This document shows, in pieces, positions 8,986 to 16,907 of a DNA stretch of 64,000 nucleotides. The stretch spans positions 3,534,001 through 3,598,000 of the forward strand of contig NC_015578.1 of NCBI RefSeq assembly GCF_000214375.1, written 5' to 3'. Within the stretch, counting starts at the first letter, position 1. Each line of letters starts with the position of its first letter. Source of the DNA: Treponema primitia ZAS-2 (GTDB lineage Bacteria; Spirochaetota; Spirochaetia; Treponematales; Breznakiellaceae). Under the pieces are notes generated by a model. That model saw nothing but the letters and a program-made list of their open reading frames with translations, ran no database searches and was not told the origin of the DNA. The translations under genes were made by a program, and so were the position numbers.

Positions 8986-9143
8986 TGGAGGTGAGGGGCT
9001 TTCGGTCCGGGGGACCCTCCGTCGGCCTTACGCATTCGCTTAGGCCTTTGGGAGGGCTGGTCAGGGGTTCAATTCCCCTACGGGTTGAGGTTTTTAAGAA
9101 CTTTTTCAGGTAATAATGATTGTTTTAAGTTAAAAAAAAGTTC
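8986..9143. repeat. tRNA-Ala tail module 2 (158 bp)
   Basis: Same architecture as module 1: a 13-base direct copy of the tRNA 3' end at 8986, a middle with stem GGCCT/AGGCC around the same 13-base loop TACGCATTCGCTT, an inverted T-arm copy at 9059-9079, and a long shared tail ending in AAAAAAAAGTTC. That tail runs straight into the 3' end of the real tRNA gene at 9144. Confidence 0.8.
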
Positions 9144-9217
9144 TGGAGGTGAGGGGAATTGAACCCCTGACCTCGTGAATGCCATTCAGGCGCTCTAGCC
9201 AACTGAGCTACACCCCC
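9144..9217 (-). tRNA. tRNA-Ala (GGC anticodon)
   Basis: A 74-nt cloverleaf read by hand. Acceptor GGGGGTG pairs with CACCTCC and includes the G3-U70 wobble, the main alanine identity element. D-stem GCTC/GAGC, anticodon loop ATGGCAT (anticodon GGC), T-arm AGGGG-TTCAATT-CCCCT, discriminator A73. CCA is not encoded. The anticodon stem has one C-C mismatch at 28-42, which is odd. The upstream promoter is on the same strand. Its 3' end is duplicated twice downstream. Confidence 0.92.
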
Positions 9218-9231
9218 AGAAGAGTTTTTAG

Positions 9232-9261
9232 AATTTACCCTGATCTGGCTCATTGTGTCAA
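9232..9261 (-). promoter_or_regulatory. tRNA-Ala promoter
   Basis: TTGACA (9261-9256), 18-base spacer, TAAATT (9237-9232), about 14 bases upstream of the tRNA 5' end. The tRNA-Gly gene in this window uses the same -35 and -10 hexamers. Confidence 0.65.
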
Positions 9262-9344
9262 GCGGTATTCGCGGATTGCTAGAAAACCCCTATTCTTCAC
9301 TTAATCTTCAAGAAAAACCGCTGCCCTTATGATATAATTTTACG

Positions 9345-9373
9345 TTGACAGCTGTAAAAAAAGCCGATATAAA
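9345..9373 (+). promoter_or_regulatory. promoter of the 561-residue protein gene
   Basis: Consensus TTGACA, 17-base spacer, TATAAA. About 28 bases of leader precede ATG 9408. A second possible -10 (TATAAT near 9333) lacks a good -35. Confidence 0.65.
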
Positions 9374-9407
9374 CAAGGGAGATCCTTCGTTATTAGAAGT
9401 TTAGCTT

Positions 9408-11093
9408 ATGAGCGATAATAATATGTTTCAGGGGGAAATGGACCCGGAGCTGGCTGCTTTATTGGGCACAGCGGGTCCTTCACCTGCCGGCAATAAAACT
9501 CCACCTCCTCCCGATTTTTCCAGCCTTTTTGGTGATGGTACCGGATCTGATGGGCTTGAGGATACTTTGGGGTTTCAGGATATGGATGGGGAAATTGGGG
9601 AACCTGAGGTCGATCTTAGCTCCACCGGCTTCCCGGAAATAACAAAAAAGTTCGCCGATACCCCCCATACGGCTTTTAATGACCCTAATTACTATAAATT
9701 AGCCCTCTCCAATGAAGGGGATATAGCCCAGCGGCTCCATACCCTCCTCCAAAAGTACATCAATGCCAAGGATCCTAAGGACAAAGGGGTCTTTCGGCAA
9801 CAAATGATCACCGTTTATTGGGATTTTTTGCTTGGAGTGGGGAAAAAGGCGCCCGGGAAGCTTTTGGACCCTAAAAAATACCTGCTCCGCTTCGGAATTT
9901 TGCACCCGGGCTTTCTGGGAACCGAGGAAAAGGACCTTTTTTCCAAGTTCGTGGTGACCAACGACTATACCGAACCAGTGTACTACCTGGATGAATGGCT
10001 CAAGGCCGTGGGGACCGGGGTGATCCGGCCTTCTACCACCGATGAGGTGAAGGTCACCAATACCAATGCCTCGGCCAAAATGCGGCAGCTCCTGGATAAG
10101 GCGGAGGGTAAGCGGGATGGAGCCCGGAGCCTCCTCAAGGCTAAGGACGAGGAGCGGATGACCCTGGAAAAAACTTTTCAGGAAAAGGCCGGCCAGATCA
10201 CCGAACACTTCCCCATGGACGATCTGCCGGACGTCCACTCCCTGTATAGCGATTCTCAGAAAAGGACCTTCTATGAAATCCAGGAACTGCTGAAACAACT
10301 GGTCAAGGCGGACCGGGAACTGGATGTGTTTCTCCGGGAATATAAGGGAGCCCTGGAGGATGTTGAAACCTTGAACGACAAGGTCGCCGCAGAAGGAGCC
10401 GCCGGGGTGGATAGCCAGGCAGTGGATACCGAATTCGGTACGATCCGGCAGATGGCCAAAATGACCATAGGCCGCCAGGGGAACCAGTTCCCCATACTGA
10501 CCAAGGAATACTTCCACTGTATGCCCCAGGATGTGGCTTCCCGGGAAAATATCATAACCCAGCTTGCCTGGTTGGAAGGTATTGATCCCCAGGCTTTTTG
10601 CCGGTCTTACAAAAATAAGCTGAACCGCATAGTCCCCTTTGTCATACTTATCCCCAGTTATGGAGATACCGGGTTCTGCTGGGAACCCTTTGACCGGTAT
10701 AACCGGGCCACCAGCCGGGGCCGGATCGCGGTCCCCATGTTCTCCAAGAGCCTGCCCCTGGCGCTCCTCACCGCAGTAGGGGATCTGCGCTGGCAGGTCG
10801 CCAAAGAAAAAGCCTCCTTCTACTGGATGGAAGAAGGACTCACGGGCAATTACTATCAGTGGTTCGCGGCTAGAAAATACAGAGGGGACGTGAAGGAATT
10901 TTTTATCAATGACTATATTCTATGGATGACCAAGGAAGCTGAGGGGACCCAGAAACTGGATAAGGAAGTCCGGGGCATCTTCTGGCGATATATGCCCTTC
11001 CCACAAACCCTCAAGGATAAGCTTAAGGACCGCAGTTACACCTACCAGGATCTGTACCAGAAAGATCTGAACCGCGCAAAATCTGACCTGTAA
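9408..11093 (+). CDS. uncharacterised 561-residue protein
   Basis: Not recognised beyond a likely spirochaete-specific conserved protein. No signal peptide or membrane helix is seen, so it is probably cytosolic. Residues 1-80 are acidic and Pro/Gly-rich, likely disordered. Residues of about 225-345 are strongly helical and charged (DKAEGKRDGARSLLKAKDEE, then KQLVKADRELDVFLREYKGA), consistent with coiled coils. The C-terminal 200 residues are rich in aromatic residues and look like a globular domain. It has its own promoter and converges on the lspA cluster. Confidence 0.7.
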   Translation: MSDNNMFQGEMDPELAALLGTAGPSPAGNKTPPPPDFSSLFGDGTGSDGLEDTLGFQDMDGEIGEPEVDLSSTGFPEITKKFADTPHTAFNDPNYYKLALSNEGDIAQRLHTLLQKYINAKDPKDKGVFRQQMITVYWDFLLGVGKKAPGKLLDPKKYLLRFGILHPGFLGTEEKDLFSKFVVTNDYTEPVYYLDEWLKAVGTGVIRPSTTDEVKVTNTNASAKMRQLLDKAEGKRDGARSLLKAKDEERMTLEKTFQEKAGQITEHFPMDDLPDVHSLYSDSQKRTFYEIQELLKQLVKADRELDVFLREYKGALEDVETLNDKVAAEGAAGVDSQAVDTEFGTIRQMAKMTIGRQGNQFPILTKEYFHCMPQDVASRENIITQLAWLEGIDPQAFCRSYKNKLNRIVPFVILIPSYGDTGFCWEPFDRYNRATSRGRIAVPMFSKSLPLALLTAVGDLRWQVAKEKASFYWMEEGLTGNYYQWFAARKYRGDVKEFFINDYILWMTKEAEGTQKLDKEVRGIFWRYMPFPQTLKDKLKDRSYTYQDLYQKDLNRAKSDL

Positions 11094-11108
11094 CAAGGGC
11101 GCCGGATA

Positions 11109-11381
11109 CTATTTTTTTGATCCCACCAGGGAATCAAAGTACTTCTTCACATCCACCTTTTTCATAAACAGCTTCAACAGTACCTGATAGACAATAAACG
11201 AAGTTGCCAGGGCCACAATAAAAATAACAGCCAGACTGAGGATGATGGAACCGGGAGGCAGCCGGGGCGCCAGAAACCACGAGTAGGGAAGGTAATAGAT
11301 AAAAAAACAGAGCAGGGTTATCACAATATTTACCGCCGTGGCGCCCAGAATGAACAGGAGGGTGTTAGTTTTTCTGTTCAT
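11109..11381 (-). CDS. small membrane protein downstream of lspA
   Basis: Unrecognised 90-residue protein with two predicted membrane helices (about residues 8-29 and 46-68) and a basic C-terminal tail (LLKLFMKKVDVKKYFDSLVG). It starts inside the last 17 bases of lspA with an AGAGGTG ribosome site, so the two are translationally coupled. It may work at the membrane with the lipoprotein pathway, but this is only inference from position. Confidence 0.6.
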   Translation of the reverse strand: MNRKTNTLLFILGATAVNIVITLLCFFIYYLPYSWFLAPRLPPGSIILSLAVIFIVALATSFIVYQVLLKLFMKKVDVKKYFDSLVGSKK

Positions 11382-11931
11382 GGGTCACCTCTTTACCCTG
11401 CCTGGGGGGTATAACAACCGAAAGGAAAAGCAGAATCCCGCAAACAACTACGCTAGAATCGGCAATGTTGAAGGTGGGCCACCGGTCCATCCCCAGGAAA
11501 CCGTAGAATTTAACGCTGATAAAATCCACCACCCCCGCAGGCCGGAAAATGCGGTCAATGATGTTGCCGAAACCGCCCCCAAGTATCCCCGCCAAGGCCC
11601 AGCGCTGCATCCCGGTAATATCATCGGATTTAAGGTAATAACAAACCAGAAAGACCAAAACCACCAGGGGCAGAACAACAAACAAGGCGGGTTTCAAGAA
11701 ATCCGGAAGGCTTTCTCCCAGGCTGAAGGCAATAGCCTTGTTCCGCACATGGATGATCCAGAGGAAGTCATTGCTGAACACATCCTTGATAAATTCCCCG
11801 CCCCCCGGGTTCCGGATGGGCCAGCCTTTTACGATAAATCCCTTTACCAACTGATCCGAAAGGATAACCAAACCGGTCAGCAGAAAGGGCAGCAATTTAT
11901 GTTTATCCGCAATTTTCATGTTCTTCTCCAT
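11365..11931 (-). CDS. lspA: lipoprotein signal peptidase (signal peptidase II)
   Basis: Cleaves the signal peptide of diacylglyceryl-prolipoproteins in the inner membrane. The 188 residues carry the usual four membrane segments. The conserved blocks are VILSDQLVKGF near the N terminus, GGGFGNIIDR and GVVDFISV, and FNIADSSVV; the catalytic aspartates lie in the NIIDR and NIAD blocks. Several lipoproteins in this window would be its substrates. It is the third gene of a minus-strand run (hydrolase-like, Nif3-like, lspA, small membrane protein) and its start abuts the Nif3-like stop. Confidence 0.95.
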   Translation of the reverse strand: MEKNMKIADKHKLLPFLLTGLVILSDQLVKGFIVKGWPIRNPGGGEFIKDVFSNDFLWIIHVRNKAIAFSLGESLPDFLKPALFVVLPLVVLVFLVCYYLKSDDITGMQRWALAGILGGGFGNIIDRIFRPAGVVDFISVKFYGFLGMDRWPTFNIADSSVVVCGILLFLSVVIPPRQGKEVTHEQKN

Positions 11932-12692
11932 TATAACCCAGTGGGGGCATCAATAAATTCAACTTCGATGTTCAATTCTGCAGCGCAGTTTTCCATAACT
12001 CGGCGGACTCCCCACACTTCGGTGGAATAGTGCCCTCCGGCAATCATATTCAGCCGCCCTTCCAGAGCCTGGTGGTATATCTCGTGGGCAGCTTCCCCGG
12101 TAACATAGAGATCCACCTCCTCGTCAATGGCCTGAAGTGCCTCATGGGCAGCGCCCCCGGAAATAACCGCGCAGCTCTGGTTCTCTTTTTTTCCAAAAGG
12201 ATACACCCCCAGGGGGGGCCGATCCTTAAAGCTGATCCGCTTAACCGCTTCTTCAATGGTCAGGGACTTCGCCAGCTTCCCCTTGTACCCTATCTTCCGG
12301 CCGTGGTATTCCCCAAAGGGTTCCGGCGTTTCAATACCCAGAAGCGCCGCCAGGGCCGCATTGTTTCCCAGTGCTGGGTGTTGGTCCAGGGGCAGGTGTA
12401 CCCCGTAGAGGGCCAGGTTATGGTCCAGGAGGAATTTGATACGCCCCCGGTGAACCCCTTCAACACCCAATGGCTTTCCCCAGAACAGCCCGTGGTGCAC
12501 AAAAAGCAAGCCCGCCCCGGCATCGGCGGCCCGCTGGAAACTTTCCAGGGTGGCATCCACCGCAAAGGCGATTTTGCGGATCTCCGCCCCGTCATTATCC
12601 ACCTGCAAGCCGTTCAGGGAAGAATCCACCGGAGCAAACCCACCAATATCCAGGATGCGTCGAAAGTAGGCGTCCAAAATCCGGGTCGTCAT
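11931..12692 (-). CDS. Nif3-like dinuclear metal centre protein
   Basis: Nif3/YqfO family (also annotated GTP cyclohydrolase 1 type 2), a conserved hexameric dimetal protein of uncertain role. Visible signatures are LNGLQVDN near residue 27, LLFVHHGLFWGK with the metal-binding His pair, YGVHLPLDQHPALGNNAALA, and the C-terminal MIAGGHYSTEVWGVRRV. Start 12692 is chosen because it gives an ATGA overlap with the upstream gene; the frame extends 12 codons further but inside that gene. No GTP cyclohydrolase activity should be assumed. Confidence 0.9.
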   Translation of the reverse strand: MTTRILDAYFRRILDIGGFAPVDSSLNGLQVDNDGAEIRKIAFAVDATLESFQRAADAGAGLLFVHHGLFWGKPLGVEGVHRGRIKFLLDHNLALYGVHLPLDQHPALGNNAALAALLGIETPEPFGEYHGRKIGYKGKLAKSLTIEEAVKRISFKDRPPLGVYPFGKKENQSCAVISGGAAHEALQAIDEEVDLYVTGEAAHEIYHQALEGRLNMIAGGHYSTEVWGVRRVMENCAAELNIEVEFIDAPTGL

Positions 12693-14176
12693 AAGCCTAG
12701 TATATACTCCCTGGGGGCCAAATACCAAGCCCTATTGATATCAATATAAATGCTCTCCTCCAGGGGAGTCCGCCGGAGAGAGTCATCCTGAAGAATGGCC
12801 GCGGCGAAGTTGGTGATCAGGGACGCAGTTCCGGGGATATACTCTTCCTGGGACCAGATAGGCTTCAGATCTCCGGGAAAGAGCAGGCTCAGGAGGGGAT
12901 ATTTTTTCGGTACATCCGAATAGTCCAAGGGACCGGCTCCGGGAACCCTCGCCAAGGCTGCCGGGTTATTACCCTTGCGGAAACATTCCAGCACGCTCAT
13001 ATACCGCCTTTCCCGGTACCGGGAATACAGCGCCCGGTCGGAGAGGATGAAGAAGGCCGGAATTTCCGGGGATGGAAGTGCATCAAAGCCGGCGATTTTC
13101 CGGGGGCGCAGGTTGGAGAGCCGGGCTCCGATATCCGCCAAAAGGAAGCGAAGAAATCCTGCCTCCGTCCTGGACAGCCCCGGGGTTTTCAATGGCTCAT
13201 GGCCTAGAGCCGACAGGATAGGACCTTCCAGGGAGATGATGCCCCGGATGGCGGGGTTTTTCCCAGCGAAACCCGGGACGGAGGCCATGGTAGTCAGGGC
13301 TGCCCCGCCGGCGCCGTAAGCGGCGATGAATATACAGCTGCGATCGGCGCTAACAGGCAGGGGGGGGTCCGAATCGCCCCGGTTTCTGATGGAAGCAATC
13401 AGAAATTCCAGGTCCCGCATCCGCTCTTCCTCAATGGCGCGGCCCAGATTGTTTGCCGCTGCCCGCCGGGTTCCCTGAAATATGGCCTGAAACAGCCGTA
13501 TACTCCGAACCGGGGACAGAAGCTGCTTAGCCCCGGTTTCGCGGACCGCCGGGGCGTCCACCCCTTGGCGGGAATAGCTCAGCACCGTAAAACCCCGGCG
13601 GGAAAGATCCTCGCAGAGCCGGTCCACCACTAAAACGGAACCCGCCGCCGGGGGGACAAGCAGCAGCAGAGGCCCCTTCCGTAGAGCCTGGCCGGAGAGC
13701 CCTGGGGCGCCCGGGGTTTCCCGACCCTGATCCGGGGATGGAGCGTAGACCCGCAAGTATAGATTGACATTCCGCACCTGGTCATGGATTACAGAAGTAC
13801 TTACCCCGGACTCTTCAAGGTCCATGTCCAGGGAAGGGGCAAAATAAACCGCCAGCGCAGTAACCGCGATGAGCACCCCCAGGTAAATCCCCGAAGCCAC
13901 CGGCCCCCGGTCCCGGAAATCATCGTTTCGCATCCGCTGAAATACCGAACTAAGGGCAGACAGATGTACCCAATTCAGAAAAATCACGTATAAACCCAGG
14001 GGCAGACATTCCGGCCGTATCCCATAGGCAGGGAAAAGGCCAATAAAGATTCCCAGGGCAAGCAGGGGGAGTAGGGACAGCCCATCCAGTCCCCACAAAT
14101 TCTTAACAAAGGGCCGGATCAGAGGCAAAAAGAGGAAAAAAGCTATTAACAATTCAAGGGTTCTCAGTTCCCACAT
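12689..14176 (-). CDS. membrane protein with alpha/beta-hydrolase-like domain
   Basis: A 495-residue protein. The first ~115 residues hold about four membrane helices. The rest is outside or cytosolic and resembles an alpha/beta hydrolase: a strand GPLLLLVPPA, a segment RRGFTVLSYSRQGVD, and a helix-strand region CIFIAAYGAGGAALTT where a nucleophile elbow would lie. A classical GxSxG is not obvious (AYGAGGA instead), so catalysis is doubtful. The stop overlaps the start of the Nif3-like gene. Function is unknown. Confidence 0.6.
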   Translation of the reverse strand: MWELRTLELLIAFFLFLPLIRPFVKNLWGLDGLSLLPLLALGIFIGLFPAYGIRPECLPLGLYVIFLNWVHLSALSSVFQRMRNDDFRDRGPVASGIYLGVLIAVTALAVYFAPSLDMDLEESGVSTSVIHDQVRNVNLYLRVYAPSPDQGRETPGAPGLSGQALRKGPLLLLVPPAAGSVLVVDRLCEDLSRRGFTVLSYSRQGVDAPAVRETGAKQLLSPVRSIRLFQAIFQGTRRAAANNLGRAIEEERMRDLEFLIASIRNRGDSDPPLPVSADRSCIFIAAYGAGGAALTTMASVPGFAGKNPAIRGIISLEGPILSALGHEPLKTPGLSRTEAGFLRFLLADIGARLSNLRPRKIAGFDALPSPEIPAFFILSDRALYSRYRERRYMSVLECFRKGNNPAALARVPGAGPLDYSDVPKKYPLLSLLFPGDLKPIWSQEEYIPGTASLITNFAAAILQDDSLRRTPLEESIYIDINRAWYLAPREYILGL

Positions 14177-14227
14177 ACCCCGAGTTTACAGGGGATGAAA
14201 TATTTATGAATAGGCCTTAAAAGGTTC

Positions 14228-14256
14228 TTGCGTGAATGAGATATTAGCTATAAAAT
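14228..14256 (+). promoter_or_regulatory. promoter of the HDOD-domain gene
   Basis: TTGCGT, 17-base spacer, TAAAAT; about 32 bases of leader with AAGGAAGAGG before the ATG. Confidence 0.5.
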
Positions 14257-14294
14257 AATATTTTGGGTGTTAGCTCAAGGAAGAGGATAAAACT

Positions 14295-15785
14295 ATGGCG
14301 GAACAGGTATTAACCATTGATGAATCAAAGGTAAAAAAAGCCGTCCAATCCGGCATACCCTTGACCATAACCACCTACACGCTTCCCCATGAAATGGAGG
14401 CGTACATTGAGCAGGTCATAGCCGTCTTCCTCCGGCAGGTTGATAAGGAAGACCTTAAAGATTATATCGTATACTGCGTCCAGGAACTGGCAGGAAACGC
14501 AAAAAAGGCCAATACCAAGCGGGTTTATTTTATGGAACGGGGCCTCGACCTGTCCAACCCCAAGGACTACAAGGATGGAATGGTTTCCTTTAAAGAGGAT
14601 ACCATTACTAACATTGCCCATTTCCTCCAGCTCCAAAAAGAAAAAGGCCTGTATATCAAACTGATCCTCCAGATTAAGAGCAATAGTATCAATATTGAAG
14701 TACGGAATAATGTGGCCATCACCAAAACTGAGTTGATCCGTATCCAGGATAAACTGGCCCGGTCCCAGCAGTTCGACAGCTTGGAAGATGCCATAGGGCA
14801 AGTCCTGGATGATTCCGAAGGGGCCGGACTGGGCCTGGTGATCCTGGTCCTGATGCTCAAAAAAATCGGCCTCAACGAAGAATGTTTTGATATACTCAGC
14901 AACGAAAAAGAGACCGTAGCCCGAATTCTCATCCCCATGGACAAGGTCCGGGTAGAAAACTTGGCTGCCCTGTCCTCTACAATTGTGGAAAACGTCAATT
15001 CCCTGCCCCAGTTTCCGGAAAATATACTCCTGGTACAAAAACTCATCACGGACCCAAAAGCGGAAATGACCGATATAGCCCGAAAAATTTCTATGGATCC
15101 GTCCCTGACGGCGGATCTCCTGAAAATCGTCAATTCCGCCCAGTACATGCTCACCAAAAAGGTAGATGGCATTGCCGAAGCGGTAAAAATGGTGGGCATA
15201 CGGGGCATCAAAAATCTCCTTTATTCCTATGGAACCCAGAAAATCCTGGGGGAGGATTCCGCCGAAAAGAAGGCCCTCTGGGAACACTCCTATAGAACCG
15301 CCTTCTACGCCTTTAACCTGGTCAAAAATTTCCACAAGGATCCGGCCATCCTGGACGATGTCTATGTGGGGGGCATACTCCACGACATGGGCAAGATCGT
15401 CTTTGCCACGGTCCACCCGGATTTGATGGATCGCATCCGGGAATTTTGCAGCGAAAAAGACCTCCCCGCTTCCACCATGGAGGACCTCTCCGCAGGAATG
15501 AACCACTCCGACATAGGCGCCTTGATCGCCGAAAAGTGGAATTTCCCCGAAGCCCTGGTCGCAGTTGTCCGTTACCACCATAACCCCTCCGCGGCTCCTG
15601 AGAAGTACCGTACCATGGTGGAAACCGTCTACCTGGCCAATATGTTCTGTGATTATGAAAAAGGCAACATCACCTTTGAGCAGCTCGATCCGGAAGTCCT
15701 AAAGAGTTTCAGCATCAGCACAAAAAATCAGATTGATAAACTTCTGGAACGGTTTAGCGCAGGGTTCAGGAAAGAAAACCTCTAA
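14295..15785 (+). CDS. HDOD-domain regulator with N-terminal ATPase-like region
   Basis: Signalling protein of 496 residues. Residues of about 45-215 resemble a GHKL/HATPase fold: VYCVQELAGNAKKANTKR like an N-box and DSEGAGLGLVILVLMLKK like a G-box. Residues of about 225-430 are an HDOD domain (ENILLVQKLITDPKAEMTDI, MDPSLTADLLKIVNSA, MVGIRGIKNLLYSYG). Unlike many HDOD proteins it keeps HD-type residues (GGILHDMGKIVFA). HDOD proteins act in signalling linked to motility, c-di-GMP or stress. It is monocistronic with its own promoter. Confidence 0.8.
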   Translation: MAEQVLTIDESKVKKAVQSGIPLTITTYTLPHEMEAYIEQVIAVFLRQVDKEDLKDYIVYCVQELAGNAKKANTKRVYFMERGLDLSNPKDYKDGMVSFKEDTITNIAHFLQLQKEKGLYIKLILQIKSNSINIEVRNNVAITKTELIRIQDKLARSQQFDSLEDAIGQVLDDSEGAGLGLVILVLMLKKIGLNEECFDILSNEKETVARILIPMDKVRVENLAALSSTIVENVNSLPQFPENILLVQKLITDPKAEMTDIARKISMDPSLTADLLKIVNSAQYMLTKKVDGIAEAVKMVGIRGIKNLLYSYGTQKILGEDSAEKKALWEHSYRTAFYAFNLVKNFHKDPAILDDVYVGGILHDMGKIVFATVHPDLMDRIREFCSEKDLPASTMEDLSAGMNHSDIGALIAEKWNFPEALVAVVRYHHNPSAAPEKYRTMVETVYLANMFCDYEKGNITFEQLDPEVLKSFSISTKNQIDKLLERFSAGFRKENL

Positions 15786-15810
15786 GAGCCTGTTGAACTT
15801 AAGCCAAATA

Positions 15811-15832
15811 TTCCCCTGCAAATACAGGGGAA
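15811..15832. terminator. hairpin after the HDOD gene
   Basis: TTCCCCTG, 6-base loop, CAGGGGAA: a perfect 8-bp stem 26 bases after the stop codon. No strong T-run follows on either strand, so it may be a weak terminator or an mRNA-stabilising stem. Confidence 0.4.
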
Positions 15833-15926
15833 CTATGGTGTATTTTATAATAGGTTGGATTTTAACTTTACCGCCACAAAACCTAAAGACCGTGAGGTCC
15901 CATAATTCTGGGGCGGTTAAAGGAGT

Positions 15927-16196
15927 TTACCAGCGGTTTTCCCGGCGGGGTTTGTCCATAGCTTCGTTGACCTTGATGGACCGGCCATCAAGATCCGTGC
16001 TATTGGTACCCCGGATGGCGGCCTGGGCCTCTTCCTCGGTACTCATTTCCACAAAGCCGAAGCCCTTGGAATTGCCCGTATCCCGGTCGGTGATAATTTT
16101 GACCGATTCCACGGTACCGTACTGAGAGAAGAGTGTCCTGAGGTTGTCTTCATAGGTATTGTAGGAAAGATTACCTACATATAATTTTTTAGCCAT
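15927..16196 (-). CDS. RRM RNA-binding protein (paralogue 1)
   Basis: An 89-residue single-RRM protein like the cyanobacterial and spirochaete Rbp proteins. RNP2 is KLYVGNLSY (residues 4-12) and RNP1 is SKGFGFVEM (near 44-52). The C-terminal tail is short and basic (DKPRRENRW). The start is set at 16196 by AAAGGAAG upstream; an open frame extends to 16352 but has no family similarity. The mRNA should have a leader of about 220 bases, with a GC hairpin directly before the ribosome site. A paralogue lies divergently 711 bases away. Confidence 0.93.
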   Translation of the reverse strand: MAKKLYVGNLSYNTYEDNLRTLFSQYGTVESVKIITDRDTGNSKGFGFVEMSTEEEAQAAIRGTNSTDLDGRSIKVNEAMDKPRRENRW

Positions 16197-16209
16197 TTGG
16201 CTTCCTTTG

Positions 16210-16224
16210 CCCGGCCCTGCCGGG
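16210..16224. promoter_or_regulatory. hairpin next to the ribosome site of RRM gene 1
   Basis: CCCGGC, 3-base loop, GCCGGG. On the minus strand it lies directly 5' of the AAAGGAAG site of RRM gene 1. On the plus strand it is followed by TCTTTTTT, so it could also act as a terminator for plus-strand transcripts. Confidence 0.5.
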
Positions 16225-16874
16225 TCTTTTTTAGTCCACTTATCCAGGATAAGCGTAGATACAAGCTGGGAATGGACATTCAGGATTTTCCTTTCAAGGT
16301 TGTAAAAGCAGGGAATCCGGATATTTTGTATTAAACTGAAGAACAGTATCAAAAATAGCAGATTTTCCAGGAGTATTTAGAAAAGAGAATAATAATGTCT
16401 GGGAGTTTCCAACTCTTGCAAGTAGTATAAAGTATACAACAAAAAATGTCAATAGATAAAATTTAATGCTGTCAAGATTTTTAACCAAATTACCGGTAAA
16501 TACAGGTTCATTTTTCGATGGTTGTGAAAAGGTTACAAAAAATTCGCCTAATTTTACATTTTTACCAAAAATAACAACAAAATTTTAAATTTTATCTTGA
16601 CGATTTGACAAAACCGCAGTAACCTAAATTTAGTAGGAATTATTTCTTTGAGTGTTTTGCAGTATGGCGGTCCTGGTAACAGTCTGCCGGTTTCTAAGGG
16701 AACGGTTATTAAGTTTCTTCTCGCCCCTTTTCTTATTCAAATCCCTGTGAACTATATTTGCATCCCTTTATCTTCTGCAAAGAAGATTGGAGTCGTCCCG
16801 TTTAATGGGGCGTGAATACAAGCGTGCCTGGACGCTTGAATCCGGGATTGGCTGGGCTTGGAAGCATGGCTGAT
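16225..16874. other. AT-rich intergenic region between the two RRM genes
   Basis: About 650 bases without a credible gene. It holds the minus-strand promoter of RRM gene 1, its long leader, and an AT-rich core (16480-16640). On the plus strand, a TTGACG/TTGACA cluster near 16597-16612 might be the -35 of RRM gene 2, with a weak -10. A 7-bp hairpin (CAAGCGT/ACGCTTG) lies near 16821-16840. Long leaders on both sides suggest post-transcriptional control. Confidence 0.5.
16424..16452 (-). promoter_or_regulatory. promoter of RRM gene 1
   Basis: TTGACA (16452-16447), 17-base spacer, TATACT (16429-16424). It predicts a leader of about 220 bases before ATG 16196. Confidence 0.65.
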
Positions 16875-16907
16875 CCCTGGTTTAATCCGGGTGAAGGAAT
16901 TTTCTCA

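Noticed and set aside
8808-9143. CRISPR array in the tRNA-Ala tail repeats
   Set aside because: The repeats are 158-170 bp units derived from the tRNA end, with only two copies, and no cas gene is in the window.
8808-9143. Additional tRNA genes in the tail modules
   Set aside because: Only acceptor/T-arm parts are copied; no D-arm or anticodon arm can be folded.
14325-15581. 418-codon open frame on the minus strand
   Set aside because: It lies fully antisense to the HDOD-domain gene, which has a promoter, a ribosome site and clear domains. The minus frame is open because of codon bias and shows no domain.
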